DNA of 64,000 nt from a virus. How positions within the stretch are numbered: position 1 is the stretch's first letter; every line of letters starts with the position of its first letter. This document shows positions 51,756-60,218 of the stretch, piece by piece. A model generated the notes under the pieces. The model made no database searches and was not told the DNA's origin. It saw nothing but the letters and a program-made list of their open reading frames with translations. A program made the translations under genes and the position numbers. The stretch covers positions 1-64,000 of the IMG/VR virus record IMGVR_UViG_3300023184_000031; one strand, 5' to 3'.

Positions 51756-52862
51756 ATGTCAAACAAAAACCTATTTAAAGAGGCTATCGCAGATGCAAAA
51801 GCAGTTCGCGAAGCAGCGTTAGCAAACGCAAAAGCCGCTCTTGAAGAAGCTCTGACTCCGAAACTTCAATCTATGTTAGCTGCAAAGTTAAACGAGATGG
51901 ATTATGAAGGAGAAGTTGAAGATCTTGAAGAAGACGCAGAAATGGAAGAAGGATTTGCTACATCTCACGGAGATGATAGCGATGAAAATCTTGATTTCAA
52001 TTTAGAAGAAAATGATGAATTGGAAGAAGATTTCGATTTATCTGAAATTTTAGCTGAACTTGATGAAGAAGAATTCAGTGAACCTTACACAGACGAAAAA
52101 CCTTTTAAAGACATCAAAGGTACTGAAAGAGGCTACGTTAAAGAAGCTAAAGAAGAAGATGAAGAAGAAGAATCTGAAGAAGGTGAAGAAATGCCTGAAG
52201 AAGGTGAAGAAATGCCTGAAGATATTGATTCTTTAAAATCATTAATTCAAAGCCTTATTGCTCAGGAAATGGGTAACGAAGGTGGAGAAATGCACGATGA
52301 ACCAGATGCAGATAACGCTGGTGGTCCAAGTGATCACGATGCAGATAATGCAGATGATGAAATCAATTTAGATGAATTATTAGCTGAATTAGATGCTTTA
52401 GGCGAAAGCGATGAACTCGAAGAGCGTAAAAAATCTAAGCACGAAAAAGGTGAAACTAAAGCTCAAGAAAAAGCAGAACATGCTTCAGGAAAAGAGAAAG
52501 CAGAGAAATCTGAAATGAAAGAAGCTATCGCTACTATCAACACTCTTCGTCATGAATTAAATGAAGTTAACTTATTAAACGCTAAGTTACTTTATGTTAA
52601 TAAGATCTTTAAAGCAAAGAACTTATCAGAATCACAAAAGTTACAAGTAATTGCGTCTTTTGACAAAGCAACTACAGCTAAAGAAGCTAAAGTTGTTTTT
52701 GAATCATTGAACGCAACATTGACCCCATCAACTGCTAAAAAGCAAATTAAAGAATCTATGGGATTCGCTTCAAGAGCAGCTGGTGTTGCACCTAATAAAG
52801 CAATCGTTGAATCAAACGATGTTATTACTAGAATGCAAAAACTCGCAAACATTATTAAATAA
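51756..52862 (+). CDS. 22: prohead scaffold protein (gp22-like)
   Basis: 368 residues. Ala-rich amphipathic start (LFKEAIADAKAVREAALANA), then very acidic sequence (EEDEEEESEEGEEMPEEGEE), Lys/Glu tail and a helical end closing TRMQKLANIIK. Acidic, helical, directly before the major capsid gene: the usual place and composition of T4 gp22. It builds the prohead core and is destroyed by the protease. Several LxE sites are visible (e.g. LLAELDALGE). Special long leader and Shine-Dalgarno. Confidence 0.85.
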   Translation: MSNKNLFKEAIADAKAVREAALANAKAALEEALTPKLQSMLAAKLNEMDYEGEVEDLEEDAEMEEGFATSHGDDSDENLDFNLEENDELEEDFDLSEILAELDEEEFSEPYTDEKPFKDIKGTERGYVKEAKEEDEEEESEEGEEMPEEGEEMPEDIDSLKSLIQSLIAQEMGNEGGEMHDEPDADNAGGPSDHDADNADDEINLDELLAELDALGESDELEERKKSKHEKGETKAQEKAEHASGKEKAEKSEMKEAIATINTLRHELNEVNLLNAKLLYVNKIFKAKNLSESQKLQVIASFDKATTAKEAKVVFESLNATLTPSTAKKQIKESMGFASRAAGVAPNKAIVESNDVITRMQKLANIIK

Positions 52863-52883
52863 AACAAAACAAATTTTAAACAA

Positions 52884-54533
52884 ATGAACATTCAACAACT
52901 TTTAGAATCGTCTAATCAGTACAAAGTAATTGCTGATGACGCAAAAAAACTTTCCCACAAGTGGGGTAAGTCTGGCCTTTTAGAAGGCATTAAAAGCGAA
53001 ACTGATCGCAACACAATGGCTATGCTATTGGAAAATCAGGCAAAACAATTAGTTACAGAAGCTTCTTCAACTGGTACTCAAACTCCAGGTGCTGGTGCTT
53101 ATTCTGGTGAATCTTGGAACGGCGTTGCTCTTCCATTGGTACGTAGAGTATTTGGTGAAATCGCTGCTAAAGAATTCGTTAGTGTACAACCAATGAACTT
53201 ACCTTCAGGTCTTGTATTCTATCTTGATTTCAAATATGGCACTAATATTAATCCATTCACTAGTGGCGGTTCTTTGTATGGCGCTAATACTTCTACAAAC
53301 GTAACTGATATTACTTCAGCTTCATTATATGGTGCTGGTAAATTTGGTTATTCAATCAATCAGTATACTCAGTCAAGTATTACTGTAGTAAGTGGTTCTG
53401 CTACATGGGCTGATTTTAACTTTGATTCAGATTATTCATCTTCTGCTGCTGCTGGTCAATATGCTAAAATTCAAGTTCCATTACCTAATGGCTTTGATAA
53501 GAATGGTGTAAGAGCCTTTACAATTGTATCAGGTTCTACTATTGCTGCTACAGATGTTTTACAAAACTTTACAACTCTTAATGTTGCTCAAACTACAGCT
53601 TCATTTTTTGTTACTGGTAGTAAAATTTCTCAAGCTGGTACTGGTTCTTTCGTTTTGTATTATGATTTTGCTCCTCAAGATTCTGGTAGTGGTCAATTCC
53701 GCGGTGATTTTGAAGATGGTGTTACTAAACAACCAGGTAATGCTGCTCCTTCAACAATCAATATCCCAGAAATTAACGTTCAGTTAAAATCTGAAGCAAT
53801 CGTTGCTAAAACTCGTAAGTTAAAAGCACAATGGACACCGGAATTCGCTCAAGATCTTAACGCTTACCATAGCGTAGATGCTGAAGCTGAATTAACTGGT
53901 ATCTTATCTCAATATATTTCAATGGAAATTGATTTAGAATTGTTAGATATGTTGATTCAAAACGCATACACTACGGATGCATGGTCTGCAATTAATAACA
54001 CAACTATTGCTGTTAGTGGTACTGGTACTAGTACAGTTTTATCTAACCCAACAACTAATACAGCTGGTTATTACAATACACAAGGTGGTTGGTTCCAAAC
54101 TTTAGGTACTAAATTACAAAAAGTTTCTAACAAAATCCATCAGTTGACTTTAAGAGGTGGCGCAAACTTCATGGTTTGTTCTCCTACAGTTGCTACAATT
54201 ATTGAGTCAATCCCAGGATTTGCTGCTGATGGTACAGGTGAAAAATTAGAGTACAACTTCGGTATCCAGAAAGTAGGTAGCTTGAACAGTCGCTACAAGG
54301 TTTACAAAAATCCGTATATGACTGAGAACGTTATCTTGATGGGTTACAAAGGATCTCAATTCTTGGAATGTGGTGCTGTATTTGCTCCATATGTTCCATT
54401 AATCATGACTCCATTGTTATACGATCCAAGTACATTCACACCAAGAAAAGGTTTGATGACTAGATACGCTAAGAAAATGATCCGTCCTGATTACTATGGT
54501 AAGATCTATGTTAGTGGTTTGAATACTATCTAA
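52884..54533 (+). CDS. 23: major capsid protein (gp23-like)
   Basis: 549 residues (T4 gp23: 521). N-terminal propeptide starting MNIQQLLE|SS with the likely maturation site QLVTE59|A60, matching T4 LTE65|A66. Then LVRRVFGEIAAKEFVSVQPM, PSGLVFYLDFKYG, the central VDAEAELTGILSQYISMEID (cf. T4 MDADAELSGILA), ANFMVCSPTVATIIES, YKVYKNPYM and the closing YYGKIYVSGL. HK97-type shell subunit. A strong terminator follows. Confidence 0.95.
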   Translation: MNIQQLLESSNQYKVIADDAKKLSHKWGKSGLLEGIKSETDRNTMAMLLENQAKQLVTEASSTGTQTPGAGAYSGESWNGVALPLVRRVFGEIAAKEFVSVQPMNLPSGLVFYLDFKYGTNINPFTSGGSLYGANTSTNVTDITSASLYGAGKFGYSINQYTQSSITVVSGSATWADFNFDSDYSSSAAAGQYAKIQVPLPNGFDKNGVRAFTIVSGSTIAATDVLQNFTTLNVAQTTASFFVTGSKISQAGTGSFVLYYDFAPQDSGSGQFRGDFEDGVTKQPGNAAPSTINIPEINVQLKSEAIVAKTRKLKAQWTPEFAQDLNAYHSVDAEAELTGILSQYISMEIDLELLDMLIQNAYTTDAWSAINNTTIAVSGTGTSTVLSNPTTNTAGYYNTQGGWFQTLGTKLQKVSNKIHQLTLRGGANFMVCSPTVATIIESIPGFAADGTGEKLEYNFGIQKVGSLNSRYKVYKNPYMTENVILMGYKGSQFLECGAVFAPYVPLIMTPLLYDPSTFTPRKGLMTRYAKKMIRPDYYGKIYVSGLNTI

Positions 54534-54563
54534 TATTCGTTATAATCTCAGTATTGTAACTTT

Positions 54564-54596
54564 GAACCCAGGCCCGTAAGCCTGGGTTCTTTTATT
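54564..54596 (+). terminator. strong intrinsic terminator
   Basis: GAACCCAGGC (54564-54573) pairs over 10 bp with GCCTGGGTTC (54580-54589), then T-rich tail. Ends the capsid transcript. Confidence 0.9.
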
Positions 54597-54597
54597 T

Positions 54598-54606
54598 ATA
54601 TTTATA
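54598..54606 (+). promoter_or_regulatory. late-type promoter element
   Basis: ATATTTATA 16 bases before the phoH ATG. Confidence 0.65.
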
Positions 54607-54622
54607 TGAAACTAATTTATAT

Positions 54623-55303
54623 ATGTCAAATCAAGAAAAAGAAAGTAAACAACAACAGAAGAAAGTTTTTAAAAATGAAATAAAATACCAAATACAATTA
54701 AATGATGAACAAAAAGAAGCAAAACGATTAATAATAGATAACCAAATAGTTATAGTAACTGGTCGAGCAGGATGCGGAAAATCGCTAGTATCAGCTCAAA
54801 CAGCGCTTGACTTTGTGTTTAAAAAGGAATATGACAATATATTTGTTACGCGAGCCGCCGTTGAAGTAGGCCACTCATTAGGTTTTTTACCGGGTTCATT
54901 AAATGAAAAATTTGACCCCTATTTAGAAGCATTTCAAGAAAATTTAATAAAATGTTATGATAAAGTTAAAATCGAACAGCTCATCAATGATGAAAAAATT
55001 AAAGCGCTACCTGTACAATTTATACGTGGCAAAACTGTGGACGACGTACTTGTGGTGGAGGAAGCCCAAAATCTCACTAAGGCTGAGATGCTTGCTATTA
55101 TTACAAGGCTTGGGAAGAATGGTAGGATTATAATTAATGGTGATCTTGAACAGACAGATATTAGAAATGCTGGAGATAATGGACTTAGATATATAATAGA
55201 ACTTAGTAAAAAAATATCAGAAATAAAATATATTAAACTTAAACATAACCATAGAAGTGATCTTGTAGGTAAAATACTAGAGTACGAATATAGTGGCAAA
55301 TAA
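54623..55303 (+). CDS. phoH: PhoH-like ATPase
   Basis: 226 residues. Walker A VTGRAGCGKSL (46-55), TRAAVEVGHSLGFLPGS (the PhoH TRP..E.G..lGflPG block, here with AAVE), and Walker B VLVVEEAQN (142-150) followed by an RxGxx..I.NGD segment. PhoH is a common phage-carried ATPase of uncertain function, perhaps RNA-related. Lies between capsid and neck genes as its own late unit. Confidence 0.88.
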   Translation: MSNQEKESKQQQKKVFKNEIKYQIQLNDEQKEAKRLIIDNQIVIVTGRAGCGKSLVSAQTALDFVFKKEYDNIFVTRAAVEVGHSLGFLPGSLNEKFDPYLEAFQENLIKCYDKVKIEQLINDEKIKALPVQFIRGKTVDDVLVVEEAQNLTKAEMLAIITRLGKNGRIIINGDLEQTDIRNAGDNGLRYIIELSKKISEIKYIKLKHNHRSDLVGKILEYEYSGK

Positions 55304-55316
55304 TAGTAATTCCAGT

Positions 55317-55325
55317 ATATTTATA
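55317..55325 (+). promoter_or_regulatory. late-type promoter element
   Basis: ATATTTATA 19 bases before the ATG at 55345. Confidence 0.65.
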
Positions 55326-55344
55326 CATGTTAAATACTATTTAA

Positions 55345-56514
55345 ATGGCTAATATACCAATTTGGAACAATAATCCTGGACCGGTATGGGGTAACACTCC
55401 ATTTGGTTTCTATGATAATGACTTAGAATTCCAACAAGAAGCGCCATTATTTGCTACATGGTGTTCTAGACGTTTAGGTTATCCTGTTGTAGAAATTGAA
55501 TTACAAGATATAAATTTTTATGCTTGTTTTGAAGAAGCTATTACCACTTATGGTAATGAAGTTTATCAATATAAGATTCGTGAAGGATACCTTGCAATGG
55601 AAGGTAATATTGTAAATAATGCAATAACCTTTAATAATAAATTAATAACACCCAATCTTGGTTCAATTATTCGTATTGCTGAAAATTATGCATCAGAAGC
55701 TGGAGTTGGTGGTTATACAACATATTATACAGGATCAATAGAAATGACAGCTAGTGTTCAAGATTATGATTTAAAAAAATGGGCATTAGATAATGGAATA
55801 TCAGGCAGTGGTATTGAAATTAAAAAAATATTTTTTGAAGCACCACCAGCAATTGTTCGTTATTTTGATCCATATGCTGGTACTGGTACTGGCATTCAAT
55901 CATTATTAGAAACATTTGGATTTGGTCAGATGTCACCTGGTATTAACTTCTTGTTGATGCCTATCTATTTTGACGTTCAAAAATTACAAGCAATTGAATT
56001 GAATGATCAAATTAGAAAATCAGCATTTTCATTTGATTTAGTAAACAATAACTTAAGAATATTTCCTATACCAGGACGTAATGAACATTTATTTTTTCAT
56101 TACATCAAACGGGATGAAAGAAATGATGTAACATCAGCAACACCAAATTATGATTCAGGTTCAAGTATACTAGTAACAAATGTTAGTAATGTACCATATG
56201 CTAATCCTATTTTTGGTGAAATTAATTCAGTAGGTAAACAATGGGTTAGACAATATGCTTTAGCAGAAGTAAAAGAAACATTAGCATATGTTCGTAAAAA
56301 ATATGCCACTATTCCTATCCCTGGTGCTGAGGTAACATTAAACGGAGATGATTTATTAACAGATGCTAGAGCAGAAAAAGCAGCATTATTAGAACAATTA
56401 AGAGCAATGTTAGATATAGCATCACGCAAAACACAACTTGAAAATCAAGCTGCTGAAGCTGAATCAATGCAAAAAACATTAACTAACGTAGCACTACCAA
56501 TTTATATATTTTAA
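55345..56514 (+). CDS. conserved neck/head-completion structural protein
   Basis: 389 residues. Opens with a block typical of large T4-like phages: GFYDNDLEFQQEAPLFATWC, RRLGYPVVEIELQDINFYAC, FEEAITTYGNEVYQYKIREG. C-terminal helix ARAEKAALLEQLRAMLDIAS and a final hydrophobic LPIYIF. Position after phoH and before further connector genes suggests a neck (gp13-like) role; this identity is contextual. Confidence 0.6.
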   Translation: MANIPIWNNNPGPVWGNTPFGFYDNDLEFQQEAPLFATWCSRRLGYPVVEIELQDINFYACFEEAITTYGNEVYQYKIREGYLAMEGNIVNNAITFNNKLITPNLGSIIRIAENYASEAGVGGYTTYYTGSIEMTASVQDYDLKKWALDNGISGSGIEIKKIFFEAPPAIVRYFDPYAGTGTGIQSLLETFGFGQMSPGINFLLMPIYFDVQKLQAIELNDQIRKSAFSFDLVNNNLRIFPIPGRNEHLFFHYIKRDERNDVTSATPNYDSGSSILVTNVSNVPYANPIFGEINSVGKQWVRQYALAEVKETLAYVRKKYATIPIPGAEVTLNGDDLLTDARAEKAALLEQLRAMLDIASRKTQLENQAAEAESMQKTLTNVALPIYIF

Positions 56515-56852
56515 TGATTAAATTACAAGACATATTATTAGAAGCTGTTAGTTTAGATAAAATAGATGTATTAATTAAAACATCTACTGATATAAACAAA
56601 GTAGATATATATAATCAAATTAGAGCACTTGCTGGTGTGGTTGTTGTAACTGTAGAGCAAAGCGAATTTTTAGATAGTAAAGCAACAGATAAATTTGAAT
56701 ATTCATTGTTACATATGAAATATATTGTAACAGCAGATTCTAAAACAGATATTAATAAAATTAAAATAAATGCTCTAGTAACAACACGTATACCAGGACT
56801 ATTACAATTTATTCCAAGATATAAAACAGCACAAAACGTAGGTAAATACTAA
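56514..56852 (+). CDS. MIKL-tagged small protein of the neck cluster
   Basis: 112 residues. Tag-like start MIKLQDILLE|AVS. The body is a small ferredoxin-like alpha/beta domain (LIKTSTDINKVDIYNQIRAL, VVVVTVEQSE, KYIVTADSKTDINKIKINAL) of unknown role. Start overlaps the previous stop by one base. Confidence 0.55.
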   Translation: MIKLQDILLEAVSLDKIDVLIKTSTDINKVDIYNQIRALAGVVVVTVEQSEFLDSKATDKFEYSLLHMKYIVTADSKTDINKIKINALVTTRIPGLLQFIPRYKTAQNVGKY

Positions 56853-56857
56853 ATAAC

Positions 56858-56962
56858 ATGGCTTATTTATATAGACATATAAGATTAGATAAAAATAAAC
56901 CTTTTTATGTAGGTATAGGGGATAATGACAACAATAATTATAAAAGAGCACACTCTAAGTAA
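56858..56962 (+). pseudogene. truncated GIY-YIG endonuclease remnant
   Basis: 34 codons: MAYLYRHIRLDKNKPFYVGIG then DNDNNNYKRAHSK and stop. This is the N-terminal GIY (here LYR) / YVGIG strand pair and following R..AHSK start of a GIY-YIG homing endonuclease of the AYLYRHI type; the rest of the domain, including the catalytic Glu helix, is missing. Sits in a gap between neck genes, a classical site for such insertions. Confidence 0.6.
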
Positions 56963-56981
56963 AATATAAAATAAATTTAGT

Positions 56982-57518
56982 ATGAGTCTTTATGGAGGGA
57001 ACCGTGATGTTAGTCTATTTAGACACTTAAATAGAGAATTGCTGAATAATATTATTGAGCAAAAGGTAGGATATTATAAAATTAATTTAGATAAATCTCC
57101 ATCAAACATGTATGGTGAATCTACTAAAAAAATATATAACGATCCTGTATTATTAAACTGTTTAATTGAAAGAGGGGATACAGCTCCATTAACAAATGAC
57201 TTTGGTATGGATGTTACTCGTCCTATGAAATTTCGTTTTTTAAGAGATGATCTAGCAGGAATAGATTTAAGTACAGATCAACTGGCAGATGGATTAGGAT
57301 TTACATATAATATAGTACCAGAAGTTGGTGATATTATTTTATGGAATAATGACTATTATGAAGCAAATAACGTAAATGAAAACCAATTAGTAGTAGGTAA
57401 AGATCCATTATATTCATATTCAACAGACACAGACGGATATGGTAGCTCTTGGTCTATAATACTAGAATGTTTCTATATACGTCCAGAAAAAGTAGGTATA
57501 ACAAAAGAAAGATTATAA
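56982..57518 (+). CDS. neck protein (gp14-like candidate)
   Basis: 178 residues. Blocks SLFRHLNRELLNNIIEQKVGYYKI, NMYGESTKKIYNDPVLLNC, MDVTRPMKFRFLRDDL, and PEVGDIILWNNDYYEANNVN. The combination (VGYYKI, YGE..KK.Y..P, G.ii....YyE) is the virus-neck family of T4-like phages. Links the filled head to the tail. Confidence 0.65.
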   Translation: MSLYGGNRDVSLFRHLNRELLNNIIEQKVGYYKINLDKSPSNMYGESTKKIYNDPVLLNCLIERGDTAPLTNDFGMDVTRPMKFRFLRDDLAGIDLSTDQLADGLGFTYNIVPEVGDIILWNNDYYEANNVNENQLVVGKDPLYSYSTDTDGYGSSWSIILECFYIRPEKVGITKERL

Positions 57519-57520
57519 CA

Positions 57521-57865
57521 ATGATAAAACTAACTGATTTAATTAAGGAATTAAGCAAGCCAGAAAATATATATTCTCCTGGAGTAAATCCTGATGAACC
57601 CTCTGATGATTTTTTAAAGAAAGGATTCAGAATGAAAGATACAACAACAAATCCTGAAACAGGAACAACAATATCTAATGTAGAATATTTACCTAATTTT
57701 GATAGAATTAAAATGGAAATTGGTAACTTTGCTAAAACATTTAGAACATATAAGTTTAGCGCTGACCCTGATATTGCATCAGTAGCAACTAAATTAGTTA
57801 CATCTTTAAACAAAGCAGATCAATTAACTACTGTACTAAAAGAAATGATTAAGAACAGAAGATAA
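57521..57865 (+). CDS. MIKL-tagged small protein of the neck cluster
   Basis: 114 residues from the ATG at 57521; an in-frame ATG inside the preceding gene (57449) is rejected. Tag-like start MIKLTDLIKE. Pattern PDEPSDDFLKKGFRMKD then a helix pair (ASVATKLVTSLNKADQLTTV). Unknown role; overlaps the next start by one base. Confidence 0.55.
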   Translation: MIKLTDLIKELSKPENIYSPGVNPDEPSDDFLKKGFRMKDTTTNPETGTTISNVEYLPNFDRIKMEIGNFAKTFRTYKFSADPDIASVATKLVTSLNKADQLTTVLKEMIKNRR

Positions 57866-58719
57866 TGGCTAGACCACTAAAACCAATACCGAAAAACCAA
57901 TCAGAGGTAACTCATGAGCTGATTAATCCATATTTGGAAAATGTTCAAGGTAGACTTGATAGCGAAACGGTATTTGATCATAATCGCGGTACAGATTATT
58001 CTATGAAGAATGATACTGTAAAGGATATTAGTATTGGTTTAGAGGATATTGATAGTGCTATAATGTATTATTTTACTAATGTAATTAAACCCAACGTATT
58101 TCACAACGGAAATCAACTAGAAGTTCCTGTAATATACGGCTCACCTGAAAGATGGAAATCCGTACAAGTAGACGGCTTTTACCGCGATAATAGTGGCCGT
58201 TTAATGGTACCACTTATAATGTTTAAACGTGAAACTGTTGAAAAAGATAGATCAATAGGTAATAAATTAGATGGTAATCAAGTACATAATTATCAAGTAG
58301 TAGGATCAAAATATAATATTAGAAATGCATATGATCAATTTGATATAATTAACAATAGAACACCCTCTGAACAATATTACATAACAACTGTACCTGATTA
58401 TATAACAGTGACGTATAACTGTATTATATTTACGGATTATGTTGAACAAAACAACAAAATAGTAGAGGCAGTTGAATTTGCCTCAGATTCATATTGGGGT
58501 GATCCGGCAAGATGGAAGTTTAGAGCAATGATTGATTCTATTGCTACAACAACAATGTTAAACGAGAGTGAAGATAGAGCAGCAAAATCATCATTTAATA
58601 TTAAAGTAAATGGATATATATTACCAAATACAGTTAATAAAGATATGGCCACAGCACGTAGTAAATTTTATACTAAGTCACAAGTGGTATTTACAATGGA
58701 AACAACAGGAAGTATATAA
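57865..58719 (+). CDS. conserved connector/tail-completion protein
   Basis: 284 residues. Conserved-looking blocks: KDISIGLEDIDSAIMYYFTN, VPVIYGSPERWKSVQVDGFY, RLMVPLIMFKRETVEKDRSI, YITVTYNCIIFTDYVEQNNK. A member of an unnamed family present after neck genes in many large T4-like phages; likely a neck or tail-terminator component (gp15-like in place, not shown in sequence). Confidence 0.6.
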   Translation: MARPLKPIPKNQSEVTHELINPYLENVQGRLDSETVFDHNRGTDYSMKNDTVKDISIGLEDIDSAIMYYFTNVIKPNVFHNGNQLEVPVIYGSPERWKSVQVDGFYRDNSGRLMVPLIMFKRETVEKDRSIGNKLDGNQVHNYQVVGSKYNIRNAYDQFDIINNRTPSEQYYITTVPDYITVTYNCIIFTDYVEQNNKIVEAVEFASDSYWGDPARWKFRAMIDSIATTTMLNESEDRAAKSSFNIKVNGYILPNTVNKDMATARSKFYTKSQVVFTMETTGSI

Positions 58720-58729
58720 ATAAAATAAT

Positions 58730-59095
58730 ATGGCAGCAGGAAAATATTCATTATTAATAGAACAAGGCACAACATTAAATCTTAGTTTAGCATATAAAGA
58801 TGCTAATAATGTTCCTATTGATTTAACAGATTATAGTGCTCAAATGCAAATTAAAAATAATTATGCCGATAGCGCTACAACAACATATTTTTCATTAAGT
58901 AGTACATTAGACCCAGATGGTACTGGTATAACACTAGGTGGAGTATCAGGTACAATAGGAATATTTATTTCAGCTGTTTCCACATCAGCTGCTAATTTTG
59001 ATACCGCATACTATGATTTAGAAATAACATCGGGTAGTATTGTAACACGTTTAATTGAAGGAACTGTTAAATTAAGTAAAGAAGTAACTAGATAA
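58730..59095 (+). CDS. beta-sandwich appendage protein
   Basis: 121 residues, all-beta: GTTLNLSLAYKDANNVPIDL, TDYSAQMQIKNNYAD, AYYDLEITSGSIVTRLIEGT. This single-domain pattern (T..l.l.y.d..g.piDLtg..a.mqir) is common next to phage fibres, as in BppU-type N-terminal domains. Likely attaches or decorates a fibre. Overlaps the next start by one base. Confidence 0.6.
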   Translation: MAAGKYSLLIEQGTTLNLSLAYKDANNVPIDLTDYSAQMQIKNNYADSATTTYFSLSSTLDPDGTGITLGGVSGTIGIFISAVSTSAANFDTAYYDLEITSGSIVTRLIEGTVKLSKEVTR

Positions 59096-60210
59096 TGTCT
59101 AATAATCAAGTACATATATTAAATTTTAATCACAATAATGTAAATGTTGTTCCGGAGAACAATTTGATTATTATTACAGACAATAATCTAAATAAACCAT
59201 ATCCTTCTATTAATATACCTCAACCGGTAACTAAAATATTACAGATTAATACTCCTGGACCACAAGGCCCAGCTGGAACTGGAGGTGGTGGTAGTATAGA
59301 TACTGGATCATTTGCAACAACAGGCTCAAATACATTTACGAGTAATCAAATAGTAAGTGGCTCAATAACAACTAATAATAATATAATAATAAAACACTAT
59401 CCTGGAGGATTTATTCATGCAACAGAAGATTACCAGCCGGGAAGTATAGGAACAATACTTTATACTAGTGTAGGAGCTCAAACGGGAAATACTTTTGTTG
59501 AACTTGCAGTAAGACAAGGTGGGGGAACATTATCTTCTGGAGTATTAGCATTAAATGCAAATGGTGGTGGTTCTGTTACTATTGGAAAATCAACAGCAAC
59601 ACCTGATTCTGTTTTAGATATAAATGGAAATACAGTATTATCGGGTTCACTAACAATATCAGGTTCATTAAAACAGAACGGATACGAAGTAAAGCCATAC
59701 AAAGCATATACAGCTTTATTAACACAAAATGGTGGAGATACCCCTCAGGATTGGGATAGTGGATCAGGACCATTAATATTAGGTTATACTTATCAAATAA
59801 ATAGTAATGATGGAGGAACTGCTGACTTTACAAACATTGGAGCTCCTAACAATGAAGTCGGAACTTATTTTGTAGCTACAGGAACTATCCCTAATAGTTG
59901 GGGAGTTAGTAATAATGGTGGTTTATCAGGTAATGGAGGAGCTCCAGTAGCAACAGTTCTTGAGAATACTCTTGGAAATATATGGTTTACATTTAATAAT
60001 GCTGATGGAGAATATCAAATAAAATCAAATGGTTTATTTATAAATAATAAAACATGGATAATTTGTCCAGCAAGTACGGGTCAAGGAAATACAAATATAC
60101 TTGGAGTTACCAATGTAAATACTATAGAGTTGGCAACAAGTAATAATTCAGATATTTTGGTTAATACTTTATTAGACAACACATCAATAGAAATACGTGT
60201 CTACAATTAA
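59095..60210 (+). CDS. tail fibre-like protein
   Basis: 371 residues. Contains a short collagen-like piece (TPGPQGPAGTGGGGS, about 57-71), a fibre stretch with TGSNTFTSNQIVSGSITTNN and SGSLTISGSLKQNGYEVKPY, then a C-terminal beta domain (YQINSNDGGTADFTNIGAP). These are typical phage fibre parts. A receptor role is plausible. Confidence 0.65.
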   Translation: MSNNQVHILNFNHNNVNVVPENNLIIITDNNLNKPYPSINIPQPVTKILQINTPGPQGPAGTGGGGSIDTGSFATTGSNTFTSNQIVSGSITTNNNIIIKHYPGGFIHATEDYQPGSIGTILYTSVGAQTGNTFVELAVRQGGGTLSSGVLALNANGGGSVTIGKSTATPDSVLDINGNTVLSGSLTISGSLKQNGYEVKPYKAYTALLTQNGGDTPQDWDSGSGPLILGYTYQINSNDGGTADFTNIGAPNNEVGTYFVATGTIPNSWGVSNNGGLSGNGGAPVATVLENTLGNIWFTFNNADGEYQIKSNGLFINNKTWIICPASTGQGNTNILGVTNVNTIELATSNNSDILVNTLLDNTSIEIRVYN

Positions 60211-60218
60211 AATAAGTT

